Counted from the first letter of the stretch, positions 46,574 through 55,543 are shown. The stretch is DNA of 64,000 nucleotides from Microbacterium sp. AZCO (GCF_039614715.1 NZ_CP154857.1:3224001-3288000); one strand, 5' to 3'. Notes: generated by a model not told the origin, from the letters alone. Translations and numbers: made by a program.

Positions 46574-47758
46574 GTGGTCACGCTCTCCCCAGAATCCGCG
46601 GCCGCGGGCGGCGGCGCCATGGAGCTCTTCCAGCTCCTGCGCGACGGAACCCCCCGCACGCGGGCACAGCTCGCCAAATCGACGGGGCTGGCGCGGTCGA
46701 CGATCGCGGCGCGCGTCGACGAGCTGATGCGGATGGGTCTCATCAGGCCAGTGGCGGATGCCGCGTCGACGGGCGGACGGCCGCCCTCGCAGTTCGCGCT
46801 GAATCCGAGCGCCCGCGTCGTGCTGGCCGTCGACATCGGCGCTTCGCACACGACGGTCGCGGTCATGGACCTGACCGGCGCGATCCTCGCCAAGCGCAGC
46901 GAGCAGCTCCCGGTCGCCGAGGGGCCTGTGCCCGTGCTCACGCGGATGGTCGACGCTGCGGTCGGGGTGCTCGAGGACTCCGGCCGCGACATCCGCTCGC
47001 TCGTCGGCATGGGCATCGGGGTGCCCGGGCCGGTCGAGCACTCGACCGGACAGCCGGTCAACCCGCCGATCATGCCCGGCTGGGACCGCTTCGACGTGCC
47101 GGGGTGGGTGCAGCAGCACCTCGAGGTGCCCGTGCTCGTCGACAACGACGTGAACATCATGGCTCTCGGCGAGCGTGCGACGGCCTGGCCCACGACGACG
47201 CATCTGATGTTCGTCAAGGTCGCGACCGGCATCGGGGCGGGTGTCATCTCCGGCGGCGAGCTGCAGCGCGGTGCACAGGGCGTCGCGGGCGACATCGGGC
47301 ACGTGCAGGTGGCGCGCGGCTCCGACGTGCCGTGCCACTGCGGCAACCGCGGGTGCCTGGAGGCCCTCGCCTCCGGCCCCGCCATCGCCCGCGCACTCCG
47401 TGAGCAGGGCGTACCCGCCGAGAGCGGCGACGACGTCATCGCGCTGGTGAAGCGCGGCAACCTCGACGCGATCCAGGCGGTGCGACAGGCCGGCCGTGAC
47501 ATCGGCGAGGTGCTGACGGCCTGCGTGAGCCTCATGAACCCGTCGGTCATCGCCCTCGGCGGCTCGATGGCGCGCGTCGGGGAGCATCTCATCGCGGGCG
47601 TCCGCGAGGTGGTCTACTCGCGGTCGATGCCGCTTGCGACGGAGCACCTCGCGATCGTGCAGAGCGCGGCGGCGGAGAACGCAGCGGTGATCGGCGCGGG
47701 AATGCTGGCGATGGACCACGCCCTCTCGCCCGAGGCCTTCCACTCCCTCGCCGGCTGA
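46574..47758 (+). CDS. ROK-family transcriptional regulator (copy 2)
   Basis: A 394-residue protein, 49 bp after the permease. The HTH (RAQLAKSTGLARSTIAARVDE) is followed by the ROK domain: IGVPGPVEHS, DNDVNIMALGE, GTGIGAGVIS-like VATGIGAGVIS, and zinc motif CHCGNRGCLE. It probably senses the imported sugar and represses the importer. The GTG start has a weak ribosome site. Confidence 0.9.
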   Translation: MVTLSPESAAAGGGAMELFQLLRDGTPRTRAQLAKSTGLARSTIAARVDELMRMGLIRPVADAASTGGRPPSQFALNPSARVVLAVDIGASHTTVAVMDLTGAILAKRSEQLPVAEGPVPVLTRMVDAAVGVLEDSGRDIRSLVGMGIGVPGPVEHSTGQPVNPPIMPGWDRFDVPGWVQQHLEVPVLVDNDVNIMALGERATAWPTTTHLMFVKVATGIGAGVISGGELQRGAQGVAGDIGHVQVARGSDVPCHCGNRGCLEALASGPAIARALREQGVPAESGDDVIALVKRGNLDAIQAVRQAGRDIGEVLTACVSLMNPSVIALGGSMARVGEHLIAGVREVVYSRSMPLATEHLAIVQSAAAENAAVIGAGMLAMDHALSPEAFHSLAG

Positions 47759-47773
47759 AACGAGCCGCCACAA

Positions 47774-47841
47774 CGTCGGAGATCGGCGCTCCGTCGGACG
47801 GTGGCCGCGCTTTCCACCCGACGCTGCGGTGATCTCCGACG
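47774..47841. repeat. Bipartite intergenic palindrome
   Basis: CGTCGGAGATC (47774-47784) is perfectly inverted at 47831-47841. After 7 mostly mismatched bases CGTCGG pairs again. It sits between convergent genes. The two-block design is the same as at 19034, 20950 and 25848, though the sequence differs. Confidence 0.8.
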
Positions 47842-47906
47842 CTGCGGCGGGCACGGCGTCCGACGCTGCGGCGGGCGGCGGGGGCGGCGTCCGACGCGCG
47901 GCGGGC
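47835..47906. repeat. GC-rich tandem repeat
   Basis: TCCGACGCTGCGGCGGGC occurs at 47835-47852 and 47859-47876 (24-bp period), with a shortened copy at 47890-47906. It overlaps the right arm of the palindrome at 47774-47841 and fills the gap before the oxidoreductase stop. Confidence 0.8.
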
Positions 47907-47930
47907 GGCGGCCCGCGCCGCCCGGCTGCG

Positions 47931-48923
47931 TCAGCGCGGTTCGAGCCCCGCGGCGCGGTAGATGTCGTCGACGACCCGCATCGTGCCGACGCCGCGGTCG
48001 GCATCGAGGATGCTGGGAGAGCCGTCGGACAGCACGGCCGCGACGTGCTCGAGCTGGCGCGCGTAGCTGTTCTCGCCCTCGACGGCCTTCTCGTCGACGA
48101 GCACCTCGTCGCCCGCCGTGACGCGGAGCGTCGCTCCCCACTGTGGCACGATGACGCTCGTCGCCGCGAGCTCGGCCGCCGAACCCGACACCCGCATCGA
48201 CATCGCACCCTGGTCGTCGCCGATGAACGAGGCGCGCACGTGGGCGGGCGCGCCCGACGGCAGCCGCAGGACGGCGTCGGTCTGCAGGTCGATCCGCGGG
48301 TCGTCGTCGTAGAGCACGGCTGCGGCGGACTCGACCACGGGCTCGCCCCACGCGGCGCGGATGAGGTCGGCGGCGTAGCATCCGACGTCCATGACGGCCC
48401 CGCCGCCGAGATCGGCGTCGAGCCGGATGTTCCCCGGCTTGACGACGAAGTGCGGGATGCTGAAGTCGATGTCGACCCGCTCGACCTCGCCGAGCACGCC
48501 CGAGGCGATCACCTCGAGCAGGCGCTGCGTGAAGCCGTGCAGCCGATAGTGGAAGCCGACGAAGGCACGTCGCCCCGTCGTGGCAGCGGCCTCGGCGATG
48601 GCCGCGGCCGTCGTGCCGTTGACCGAGAGCGGCTTCTCGCACAGCACGTGCTTCCCCGCCTGCAGCGCGCGGACCGCCCACTCGGCGTGGGTGATCGGCG
48701 GCAGCGCGAGGTAGACGAGGTCGATGTCGGGGTCGGCCAGGATCGTCTCATAGTCGCCGTGCTTCGGAAGGTCCAGCCGCTGGGCGAATGCCTCGGCGCG
48801 TTCGGGGTCGCGCGCCCCGATCGCGTCGACCCGGACTCCGTCGACGTCGCGCGACGGTTCCACCATCGCACGCTCCGCAATTCCGCCGGCACCCAGGATG
48901 CCGATCCGCAGCTCCGATCCCAT
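47931..48923 (-). CDS. Gfo/Idh/MocA-family oxidoreductase (copy 3)
   Basis: The ATG at 48923 with AGGAGG upstream gives 330 residues; a longer frame would overlap thuA. GILGAGGIAE is the nucleotide loop, CEKPLSVNG the catalytic motif, and GGAVMDVGCY the second motif. It is a member of the dihydrodiol/glucose-fructose oxidoreductase-like branch and differs from copies 1, 2 and 4. It follows thuA by 2 bp. In many actinobacteria such a trio (isomerase, ThuA, Gfo/Idh) handles sugar-derived keto compounds. Confidence 0.88.
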   Translation of the reverse strand: MGSELRIGILGAGGIAERAMVEPSRDVDGVRVDAIGARDPERAEAFAQRLDLPKHGDYETILADPDIDLVYLALPPITHAEWAVRALQAGKHVLCEKPLSVNGTTAAAIAEAAATTGRRAFVGFHYRLHGFTQRLLEVIASGVLGEVERVDIDFSIPHFVVKPGNIRLDADLGGGAVMDVGCYAADLIRAAWGEPVVESAAAVLYDDDPRIDLQTDAVLRLPSGAPAHVRASFIGDDQGAMSMRVSGSAAELAATSVIVPQWGATLRVTAGDEVLVDEKAVEGENSYARQLEHVAAVLSDGSPSILDADRGVGTMRVVDDIYRAAGLEPR

Positions 48924-48925
48924 GA

Positions 48926-49798
48926 TCAGCCCTCCTTGTTGTAGTACGGCCACGGCAGGAAGCGCCGCTCGCCGCGGCGGTCCGGCCCCTCGAGCGTCAC
49001 GTCACCGGTCGCGGCCCACTCGACGCCCCGGGGGAACATGCGGATGAACTCGATGCGGCGGAACGTGTCGATGTCGTGGCCGATCGTGATGGTGAACGAC
49101 CGTCCCGTGCCGTACTCGTTGATCCACGCGATCGGCTGGTCGGTGTTCATGCCGTTCAGCTCGGCGATGCCGCCCTCGGGGATCTCGACCGGGTAGTGCG
49201 ACATGGGCCACACCGGCGCCTTCTCGTACGCCTCGAGATCGTCGAAGGTCGTGAGGAGCACCTGCGCGCCGGCGTAGAGGTCGACCCCGGTGAGGATGTC
49301 GTCGCCCGTCACCGTCCAGCGGGCGCTGATCCCTTCGGTGATGGGATGCCGCGGCTCGACCGTGTCGAGCTGCGCCTCGCCCCACGGCCGGGGTCGGAGG
49401 CCGGTCTCGTATGCGCTGAGCTTCGCCCCGCGCATCACGTTGTACTCCTCGGGGTAGCCCCAGCGATCCTCCTGCGCGGCGGAGCCGTGGAACCACACGA
49501 TCCCCTTGCCGTCGTCATGCACGAACTTCAGGATCACGGCATCCGTCGCCTCTCCGAAGCCGACGGCCCTCTCGAAGAAGCCGTCGCGGCCCTCGAAGAC
49601 GACGATCAGGACGTCGTACTTGTCGATGACGTCGGCGCCGAGCCCGCGCGGGTCCTCCACGACGCGCACCCTGAAGCGTCCGGTGTCCTCCAGCAGCGTC
49701 GTGATCCACTGATTGTGCAGGCGGAAGCTGCGGTGCTCGTTGTCGTGCTCGCGGGTCATGTGGCCCGAGAGGATGAGCACGTTCAGAACGTCGGTCAT
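48926..49798 (-). CDS. thuA: ThuA-domain (trehalose utilization-like) protein
   Basis: The ATG at 49798 (AAGGA upstream) gives 290 residues. The ThuA/glutamine-amidotransferase-like fold is visible: VLILSGHMTREHDNEH, then DVLIVVFEGRDG, GKGIVWFHGSAA, and GRSFTITIGHDIDTF. ThuA proteins act with Gfo/Idh oxidoreductases in disaccharide or 3-keto-glycoside use; the reaction is not well defined. It lies between an isomerase and an oxidoreductase gene in one operon. Confidence 0.87.
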   Translation of the reverse strand: MTDVLNVLILSGHMTREHDNEHRSFRLHNQWITTLLEDTGRFRVRVVEDPRGLGADVIDKYDVLIVVFEGRDGFFERAVGFGEATDAVILKFVHDDGKGIVWFHGSAAQEDRWGYPEEYNVMRGAKLSAYETGLRPRPWGEAQLDTVEPRHPITEGISARWTVTGDDILTGVDLYAGAQVLLTTFDDLEAYEKAPVWPMSHYPVEIPEGGIAELNGMNTDQPIAWINEYGTGRSFTITIGHDIDTFRRIEFIRMFPRGVEWAATGDVTLEGPDRRGERRFLPWPYYNKEG

Positions 49799-49830
49799 CT
49801 TTCCTTCGCTTCGGTGTCGGGCACGCCGAT

Positions 49831-49852
49831 CACCGGCCCTGTCGGGCCGGTG
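49831..49852 (-). other. Intercistronic hairpin before thuA
   Basis: CACCGGCCC (49831-49839) and GGGCCGGTG (49844-49852) form a perfect 9-bp stem with a 4-nt loop in the 68-bp gap between the isomerase-like gene and thuA. No T-tract; probably RNA stability or processing. Confidence 0.55.
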
Positions 49853-49866
49853 CCGGACATGGGACG

Positions 49867-50874
49867 TCAGTCGGTCTTGGTCGAGAACGCGGCGTCGAAG
49901 GCCGCGGCCGGCGGGGTGATGGCGTTGAGCTTGCGGACGAAGGCGAGGGCCTCGGGTGCGCCGTCGAGGCGGTCCATGCCGGCGTCCTCCCACTCGACCG
50001 AGGTCGGGCCGTCGTAGCCGATCGCGTTGAGCGCGCGGAAGAGCGGCTCCCACGGCACGGCGCCGTGGCCGGTGGAGACGAAGGTCCATCCCCTTCGCGG
50101 GTTGGCCCACGGCAGGTGGGAGCCGAGCACGCCGTTGCGGCCGTCGAGGTTGGTGATCGACTCCTTCACGTGCACGTGGAAGATGTGGTCGGCGAAGTCG
50201 AGCACGAACGCCACCGGGTCGAGCTGCTGCCACATGAAGTGCGACGGGTCGAAGTTCAGGCCGAACGACTCCCGGTGCCCGATCGCCTCGAGGGTGCGCT
50301 TGGCGGTCCAGTAGTCGTACGCGATCTCCGACGGGTGCACCTCGAGTCCGAAGCGGACGCCCTCCTCCTCGAACACGTCGAGGATCGGATGCCAGCGGTC
50401 GGCGAAGTCCTTGTAGCCGGCGTCGATCCACTCGTCGGAGGCCGGCGGGAACATCGCGACGGCCTTCCAGATCGACGAGCCGGTGAAGCCGTTGACCTGG
50501 GTCACGCCGAGCCTCGCGGCGATGCGGGCCGTGTTCTTCATGTCCTCTGCGGCGCGCTCGCGAACGCCCTCCGGGTCTCCGTCGCCCCACACGCGGTCGG
50601 AGAGGATGTCGCGGTGGCGCTGATCGATGGGGTCGTCGCACACCGCCTGCCCGGTGAGGTGGTTGGAGATCGCCCAGACCTTCAGCCCGTTGCGCTCGAG
50701 GATGTCGAGGCGGGACTGCACGTACTCCTCGTCGTCCCACCGGGAGACGTCGAGGTGGTCTCCCCAGCACGCGATCTCGAGGCCGTCGTAGCCCCATTCG
50801 CCCGCGAGACGGGCGACCTCCTCGAACGGAAGATCGGCCCACTGGCCCGTGAACAGCGTGATCGGACGCGGCAT
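49867..50874 (-). CDS. Sugar phosphate isomerase/epimerase-family TIM barrel
   Basis: A 335-residue AP-endonuclease-2-type TIM barrel; the ATG has AAGGAG 6 nt upstream. [27 protein letters not shown] (metal Glu), LNFDPSHF (Asp/His), HVHVKES and TSVEWEDAG give a complete metal site. It interconverts keto/aldo sugars or acts on 3-keto sugars; substrate unknown. First gene of the isomerase-thuA-oxidoreductase operon. An operator-like motif lies upstream at 50887. Confidence 0.88.
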   Translation of the reverse strand: MPRPITLFTGQWADLPFEEVARLAGEWGYDGLEIACWGDHLDVSRWDDEEYVQSRLDILERNGLKVWAISNHLTGQAVCDDPIDQRHRDILSDRVWGDGDPEGVRERAAEDMKNTARIAARLGVTQVNGFTGSSIWKAVAMFPPASDEWIDAGYKDFADRWHPILDVFEEEGVRFGLEVHPSEIAYDYWTAKRTLEAIGHRESFGLNFDPSHFMWQQLDPVAFVLDFADHIFHVHVKESITNLDGRNGVLGSHLPWANPRRGWTFVSTGHGAVPWEPLFRALNAIGYDGPTSVEWEDAGMDRLDGAPEALAFVRKLNAITPPAAAFDAAFSTKTD

Positions 50875-50886
50875 CCCAAGCTCCTT

Positions 50887-50906
50887 CGCTTTGTTGTTGA
50901 TTCGAA
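50887..50906. promoter_or_regulatory. Operator-like motif upstream of the isomerase-thuA operon
   Basis: CGCTTTGTTGTTGATTCGAA, whose reverse complement contains AATCAACAACAAAGCG, similar to AAATCAACCAAAGCG at 29243. It directly precedes the ribosome site of the isomerase gene. AT-rich for this DNA. Confidence 0.45.
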
Positions 50907-50933
50907 CTTATCGGGCGGAGCGGCTGAGCGACA

Positions 50934-52160
50934 TCATCGATTCGCCGGCTGCCTGGCGCTGATCCGCACCCACGCCGAATCGTTGGCCGAGCTCTCCTCG
51001 ACGGCGGCCAGCACGCGCTGCACCGACAGGCCCTCGTCGAACGACGGATGCGGGTCGGTGCCCTCCGCGATCGCGGTCACGAGGTCGACGACCTGGTGGC
51101 TGAAGCCGTGCTCGTAGCCGAGCATGTGGCCCGCCGGCCACCATGCGCCGACATAGGGATGCTGCGCCTCGGTGACGAGGATCCGCGTGAAGCCCTGCGT
51201 CGCCTCGGGCGCCGTGCGGTCGTAGAACCAGAGCGTGTTGAGGTCTTCGAGGTCGAAGCGCAGGGCGCCCTTGTCGCCGGACACCTCGATCGACAGGTCG
51301 TTCTTGCGTCCCGTCGCGAAGCGCGTCGCCTCGAACGAGACGAGCGCGCCCGTGGACAGCCGCCCCGTGAAGATCGCGACGTCGTCGACGGTGACCTCGC
51401 CGTAGCCTGTCGTGCTTTCCCCCGAGCCCTTCGCCAGGCTCATAGGCCCTGCGTCGGCGAGCGGACGCTGCGTCACGATCGTGTCGACCACGCCCGAGAC
51501 CGCATCCACCGAAAGCCCCGTCACGAACTGCGTCATGTCGATGATGTGGGCGCCGATGTCGCCGAGCGCGCCGGAGCCGGCGTGCTCCTTCTGCAGGCGC
51601 CATGCGAGCGGCATCGCGGGATCGACGAGCCAGTCCTGCCGGTACGCGGCGCGCACCTGCGCGATCGTGCCGACGGCGCCCTGCGCGATCAGATCGCGCA
51701 GGAACGTCACCGCCGGCACGCGACGGTAGGTGAAGCCGACCATCGAGCGGACCCCGCGCGCGGCGGCGCGGGACGCCGCGTCCGCCATCGCCTCGGCCTC
51801 TTCGACCGTGTTCGCGAGCGGCTTCTCGCACAGGACGTGCTTGCCCGCCTCGAGGGCGGCGATCGCGATCTCGGCGTGCGAGTCGCCCGGCGTCACGATG
51901 TCGACGATGTCGATGTCGTCACGCGCGATCACCTCGCGCCAGTCGGTGGCCGACTCCTGCCAGCCCCACTGAGCCGCGGCATCCCGAACCGCCTCGGCAT
52001 TGCGACCCACCACGACCGCCATCTCGACGGCCTCGGGCAGCGCGAAGACGCGTGGCGCCTGGCGCCAGCCGACCGAGTGCGCGGCGCCCATGAAGCCGTA
52101 GCCGATCATGGCGACGCGAAGCGGCCTGCCCTGCCTGCCCTGAGCCTGTCGAAGGGTCAT
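50934..52160 (-). CDS. Gfo/Idh/MocA-family oxidoreductase (copy 4)
   Basis: The ATG at 52160 overlaps the stop of the DUF6379 gene by 4 nt; 408 residues. [23 protein letters not shown] and [10 protein letters not shown] are shared almost exactly with copy 2 (41383-42567). Its first codons ([13 protein letters not shown]) are encoded by a dispersed CTGAGC..TGTCGAAG repeat and are absent from copy 2. Last gene of the core C-glycoside operon. By analogy with DgpA it may be the NAD-dependent 3-oxidase; this is inference. Confidence 0.88.
   Translation of the reverse strand: MTLRQAQGRQGRPLRVAMIGYGFMGAAHSVGWRQAPRVFALPEAVEMAVVVGRNAEAVRDAAAQWGWQESATDWREVIARDDIDIVDIVTPGDSHAEIAIAALEAGKHVLCEKPLANTVEEAEAMADAASRAAARGVRSMVGFTYRRVPAVTFLRDLIAQGAVGTIAQVRAAYRQDWLVDPAMPLAWRLQKEHAGSGALGDIGAHIIDMTQFVTGLSVDAVSGVVDTIVTQRPLADAGPMSLAKGSGESTTGYGEVTVDDVAIFTGRLSTGALVSFEATRFATGRKNDLSIEVSGDKGALRFDLEDLNTLWFYDRTAPEATQGFTRILVTEAQHPYVGAWWPAGHMLGYEHGFSHQVVDLVTAIAEGTDPHPSFDEGLSVQRVLAAVEESSANDSAWVRISARQPANR
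52140..52154. repeat. Dispersed CTGAGCYTGTCGAAG repeat, copy 2, inside a coding start
   Basis: CTGAGCCTGTCGAAG, one mismatch from the copy at 17714. On the minus strand it encodes codons 3-7 of the oxidoreductase at 50934-52160. Confidence 0.65.
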
Positions 52161-52573
52161 GCGAGCACGACCTCGCGCTCGACCGGCACGCGGTTGGTGA
52201 CGTACCGGCCGGGGCCGCCGTCGACCCCCGGCATGATCTGCATGTAGAGCAGGCGCATCGTCAGGACGACCTCGACGGTGAGCTTCTCCCCGGGCTCGGG
52301 CGCGCGGCCGAGGTCGATCAGGACGTCGGGACGGTCCGCGACGAACCAGAGCGTCTCCCACTGCTCGGGGAGCTCCTCGATGCGGTACTCCTGCCCGTTC
52401 AGCGCGAAGCGCAGGTTCTCAGTCGGCACCGGAGCGCCGTTGACGGATGCCGCGACATCGTCCACCGCCGACAGCCACAGGCTGCGGTACCACGGGAGCT
52501 GCAGCGAGACGGCGACGCCGTTCTCGGTGCGGCGGACGTCCTCGTCGGCGAAGAGGGAATCGTGCGTTGCCAT
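52157..52573 (-). CDS. DUF6379 protein, C-glycoside deglycosidase beta-subunit type (copy 2)
   Basis: A 138-residue protein; ATG with GAGGA upstream. [18 protein letters not shown] carries the LPWYR motif shared with the copy at 55540 and the fused gene. [11 protein letters not shown] and [10 protein letters not shown] match the middle of the family. Beta subunits of CarBC/DgpBC are small all-beta proteins that cap the metal site of the alpha subunit. Here it is separated from the alpha genes by an NTF2-like gene. Confidence 0.82.
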   Translation of the reverse strand: MATHDSLFADEDVRRTENGVAVSLQLPWYRSLWLSAVDDVAASVNGAPVPTENLRFALNGQEYRIEELPEQWETLWFVADRPDVLIDLGRAPEPGEKLTVEVVLTMRLLYMQIMPGVDGGPGRYVTNRVPVEREVVLA

Positions 52574-52582
52574 GATCGTTCC

Positions 52583-53401
52583 TCAGGCGTAGGTGTCGGT
52601 GAAGGTCTCGTGCGGCACGGGCGGTGCCGGCTCGAGCCTCTGGACGGTCTGCGGGCTGTACGGGTGGTTGGTGGAGGGAACCGGCTCATCGGCCGGCGGC
52701 ATGAAGACGGGCTTGCCGTCGTCGCCGAAGTACATGAGGTCGAGGTCGAACGCGCCCTGGTTCTTCAGGCCGAAGCTCACCCAGTTCTCCTCGAAGGGGG
52801 CGCGGGCCAGCTCGTAGCAGCGGAACTTCCAGAACTTCCACTCGCCGTCCTGCTTGAGGAAGTCGATCGCGTACTTGCACCACACCCAGTGCGCCCAGAC
52901 CTTCTTGCCGAGCACCTCCTCGGGCGAGTACATGTCGGGGAACGCCTCGGCGACCTTCGGGTCGGTCAGGCCCGACTCCGTGCCGGCCATGAGCCAGACG
53001 CCCTTCGCGGTCCGCCCGTCGGCAGCGACCTCGATGACGGGTGTCGTGGTGGCGTGCAGGATGAGCTTGCCCTCGGGCGTCGGGCGGCCGCGGTGGTAGC
53101 GCGTCACACTCTCCCACGTCGTGTACTGCCCGGCGTTGGTGTAGCGGGCGCGGATCCCCTCCGTGCCCTCCTTGACCCAGAGCGGGATGATCTGCTCGTC
53201 CTGGAACGCGTTGTGCAGGTACATGTAGCGGTTGAACAGGTTCTCGACCTGGCCGCGGTCCTCGGCGCGCTGCGCCAGTCGCTGGGCCACGGCGAGCTGC
53301 TCGCGGAGGTCCGCGAGCTCGGCGGCGAGCTCCGCCACCGAGATGTCGGTCACCCCGGTCGTCGAGCGTTCGACGAGCTCAGGCGTCGAGACGTCAGACA
53401 T
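52583..53401 (-). CDS. NTF2/SnoaL-like protein with N-terminal coiled coil
   Basis: A 272-residue protein. Residues about 18-50 (AAELADLREQLAVAQRLAQR) are a heptad-like helix; residues 50-190 are an NTF2-like cone fold (VENLFNRYMYLHNAF, then TGVWLM-like KGVWLMAG, KYAIDFLKQDGEWKFWKF). The start ATG has GAAGGAG upstream and lies 8 bp inside the preceding gene. NTF2-like proteins bind or isomerise small hydrophobic molecules, so handling the aglycone is possible. Function unknown. Confidence 0.78.
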   Translation of the reverse strand: MSDVSTPELVERSTTGVTDISVAELAAELADLREQLAVAQRLAQRAEDRGQVENLFNRYMYLHNAFQDEQIIPLWVKEGTEGIRARYTNAGQYTTWESVTRYHRGRPTPEGKLILHATTTPVIEVAADGRTAKGVWLMAGTESGLTDPKVAEAFPDMYSPEEVLGKKVWAHWVWCKYAIDFLKQDGEWKFWKFRCYELARAPFEENWVSFGLKNQGAFDLDLMYFGDDGKPVFMPPADEPVPSTNHPYSPQTVQRLEPAPPVPHETFTDTYA

Positions 53402-54434
53402 TCGCCGTCTCCTTCGCCGCGACCGTGTCTTCGATGGCCTTGCGCATCAGCGCGTGCTGCTTCTTGACGAGATCGATCGGGTCGGCCTCGCCGAGATCCT
53501 GGAAGGCGTGTCCCTCCCACTCGCTGGACAGGTAGCCCCGGTAGCCGCCCTCGACGAACTGGCGCACGATGCGCGGGATGTCCATCGCGGGCTCTTCGCC
53601 GTCGGCGCCGATGTCGTAGAACTTCGCGTGCACGTGGAAGATCTGCGGCATGATGTCGAGCCACTCCTCCGGCGGCACGAGGCCGTGCATGTTGAAGGCG
53701 AGACGCGTGAACGGGCCGAAGGTGAGCGGGTCGACGCCTTCGCCGGTCAGGTAGTCCTCGAACTTCTGGTTGCGGACGTGCATGGGCGTCGGCTCGTGCC
53801 AGATCTCGTCCATGACCGAGAAGTGCTTCTCGTCCATGCCCATCTTCCCCAGCTGCGCGAGCAGCGTCGGCGAGAGGCTGTGCATCGTCGAGGAGAAGTC
53901 GGCCGTGAAGCCCAGCCGCTCGGACTGCAGCTCGTCGTACACCTCGCGGATCTCGACGACCTTGGGGTCGTTCGGACCCGAGGGTGCGTGGATCTCGTAG
54001 CCGAGGTACTGGTCGTACTGCTCGGCCAGGGGAAGCAGCCGCCGCAGCAGCTCCTTGCCGGCGGAGCGGATGACGATCTTCTTGAACCCGAGGGTGTTCG
54101 CCGTCTTCAGCTGGCGCGCGAGGAAGTCGTGCTCCTCGTCCGGCGTCATGTCCCGGTCCTTGCGGCGGCCCATGTCGAGGTTCGTGCCGACGGCGCTCGC
54201 CTCGAGGCCGTACTTCTCCAGCGAGTCGAACCAGAGCTTCACGAACTCGGCGTCGACGTCGGGGTAGGTGCGCAGCAGCTGCGCGATGTTGAACTCGACG
54301 CCGGGGCCGATGCCGTTCTCGGCGACGGCGGCGATGAGCGTCTCGGGCGTGTACACCCGGGCGGCGAACTCGCTCGTCATCGAGTAGAGGGTCGTGCCGA
54401 GCTGGATGCCGGTGCCGGCGATGCCGTCGGTCAT
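53394..54434 (-). CDS. TIM-barrel protein, C-glycoside deglycosidase alpha-subunit type (copy 2)
   Basis: The ATG at 54434 overlaps the previous stop by 4 nt; 346 residues. GIQLGTTLYSMTSEF starts the barrel. Metal ligands line up with the other alpha-type proteins: E147 and H149 (YEIHA), D179 (TADFS), H269 (HVHAKF), E305 (SSEWEGH). These form the divalent-metal site used to cleave 3-keto C-glycosides in CarC/DgpB. It differs enough from copy 1 to suggest another substrate or a partner role. Confidence 0.83.
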   Translation of the reverse strand: MTDGIAGTGIQLGTTLYSMTSEFAARVYTPETLIAAVAENGIGPGVEFNIAQLLRTYPDVDAEFVKLWFDSLEKYGLEASAVGTNLDMGRRKDRDMTPDEEHDFLARQLKTANTLGFKKIVIRSAGKELLRRLLPLAEQYDQYLGYEIHAPSGPNDPKVVEIREVYDELQSERLGFTADFSSTMHSLSPTLLAQLGKMGMDEKHFSVMDEIWHEPTPMHVRNQKFEDYLTGEGVDPLTFGPFTRLAFNMHGLVPPEEWLDIMPQIFHVHAKFYDIGADGEEPAMDIPRIVRQFVEGGYRGYLSSEWEGHAFQDLGEADPIDLVKKQHALMRKAIEDTVAAKETANV

Positions 54435-55543
54435 GCTGACGCTCCTTCGGTGGTGGGGAGCCAGGCGGCGAGCTGGGCCCGCGCCTCGGCGAGGTCGGTG
54501 GTCATGCGCGAGCCGGCGTCGGCGGCGGCGGAGCGCTGCACGGCCTGCTCGTCGCGGATGATGTCGAACGGGCTCTGCCAGTAGTTCCAGTGCCACCCCT
54601 CGTATTCGCTCGAGACGGCTCCGTTGTAGCCGTTCTCCACGAGCAGGCGGATGAGGTCGCGCACGGGAACCGAGGGCTCTTCATGGTTCTCGTCGATGCC
54701 GAAGAACTTGCCGTGGACGTGCTTGATCCACGGGAAGATTTCGAGCCAGTCGTCGACGCGCGCGGGCCCGAACAGGCCGGTCGCGTTGATGCCCATGTCG
54801 ATGCCGAGGTCGGGACGGCCGTGCTGGGCGGCGAGGCCGATGAAGCGGCCGAAGCGCTGGCCGTGATCGGCCTGATCGGCGGGCGGCCCCTGCTGGTAGA
54901 ACTCGTCCCAGAGTCCTGTGGCGGCGGAGAGCAGCTCCTCCGAGGCGCCGCGGCGGCGGTACGCCTCGATGAGCGAGGGCGCGAAGCCCGACACCGTCGC
55001 GCCCCAGTCCATCGTGAAGCCGAGGAACGGCGAGCCGACCTTCTCGTAGCGGTCGCGGAGGGCGAGGATCCGCGGGTGCGAGGCGTACTGGTCGGCGTGC
55101 ACCTCGAGCGCGAGCGTGACGCCGTACTCCTCGGCGATCGGCGCGAGGGCCTCCATCGAGTCGGGAGTGATCGAGATCTGCACGCGTGCGATGGGGAAGC
55201 CGAGCTTCGCGGCAGCCGCGATCTGCCGGCGCATGTACTCGAGCAGCTCGTCCTGGCTGAGGAGGCGATCGCGATGGATGCCGATGTCGGCGTTCACGGC
55301 GAGCGACGTCGTCACGAGCCCGGTCTCGGCGATCAGGTCCTTGAACCAGCCGGCGTAGTGGTCGTCGATCTCGGGGAAGCCGCGGAAGCTCGAGAAGCCG
55401 ATGATCTCCAGGCCCGGACCGAAGTTCTCGGCCGCGGCCTTGCGGATCAGGCCCTCCAGGTCGTACTCGCGGCCGTGGAAGGCGCGGGTGAAGCTGTAGA
55501 GGGTGACGCCCTGGATGGGCGAGCCTTTCGCCTGCGCGGTCAT
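54431..55543 (-). CDS. TIM-barrel protein, C-glycoside deglycosidase alpha-subunit type (copy 1)
   Basis: 370 residues; the ATG overlaps the DUF6379 stop by 4 nt, so alpha and beta are coupled. GVTLYSFTRAFHGREYD at the start. Ligands: E147 and H149 (LEVHA), D179 (TMDWG), H277 (HVHGKF), E313 (SSEYEGW). With the directly upstream DUF6379 protein it makes the canonical beta-alpha pair found after CarA-type oxidases. Predicted to cleave the C-C bond of an oxidised C-glycoside. Confidence 0.86.
   Translation of the reverse strand: MTAQAKGSPIQGVTLYSFTRAFHGREYDLEGLIRKAAAENFGPGLEIIGFSSFRGFPEIDDHYAGWFKDLIAETGLVTTSLAVNADIGIHRDRLLSQDELLEYMRRQIAAAAKLGFPIARVQISITPDSMEALAPIAEEYGVTLALEVHADQYASHPRILALRDRYEKVGSPFLGFTMDWGATVSGFAPSLIEAYRRRGASEELLSAATGLWDEFYQQGPPADQADHGQRFGRFIGLAAQHGRPDLGIDMGINATGLFGPARVDDWLEIFPWIKHVHGKFFGIDENHEEPSVPVRDLIRLLVENGYNGAVSSEYEGWHWNYWQSPFDIIRDEQAVQRSAAADAGSRMTTDLAEARAQLAAWLPTTEGASA

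Noticed and set aside
47835..47906. Possible CRISPR-like array
   Set aside because: Units are 17-18 bp, adjacent and GC-rich with 6-13 bp separators; no spacers of regular length and no cas genes.
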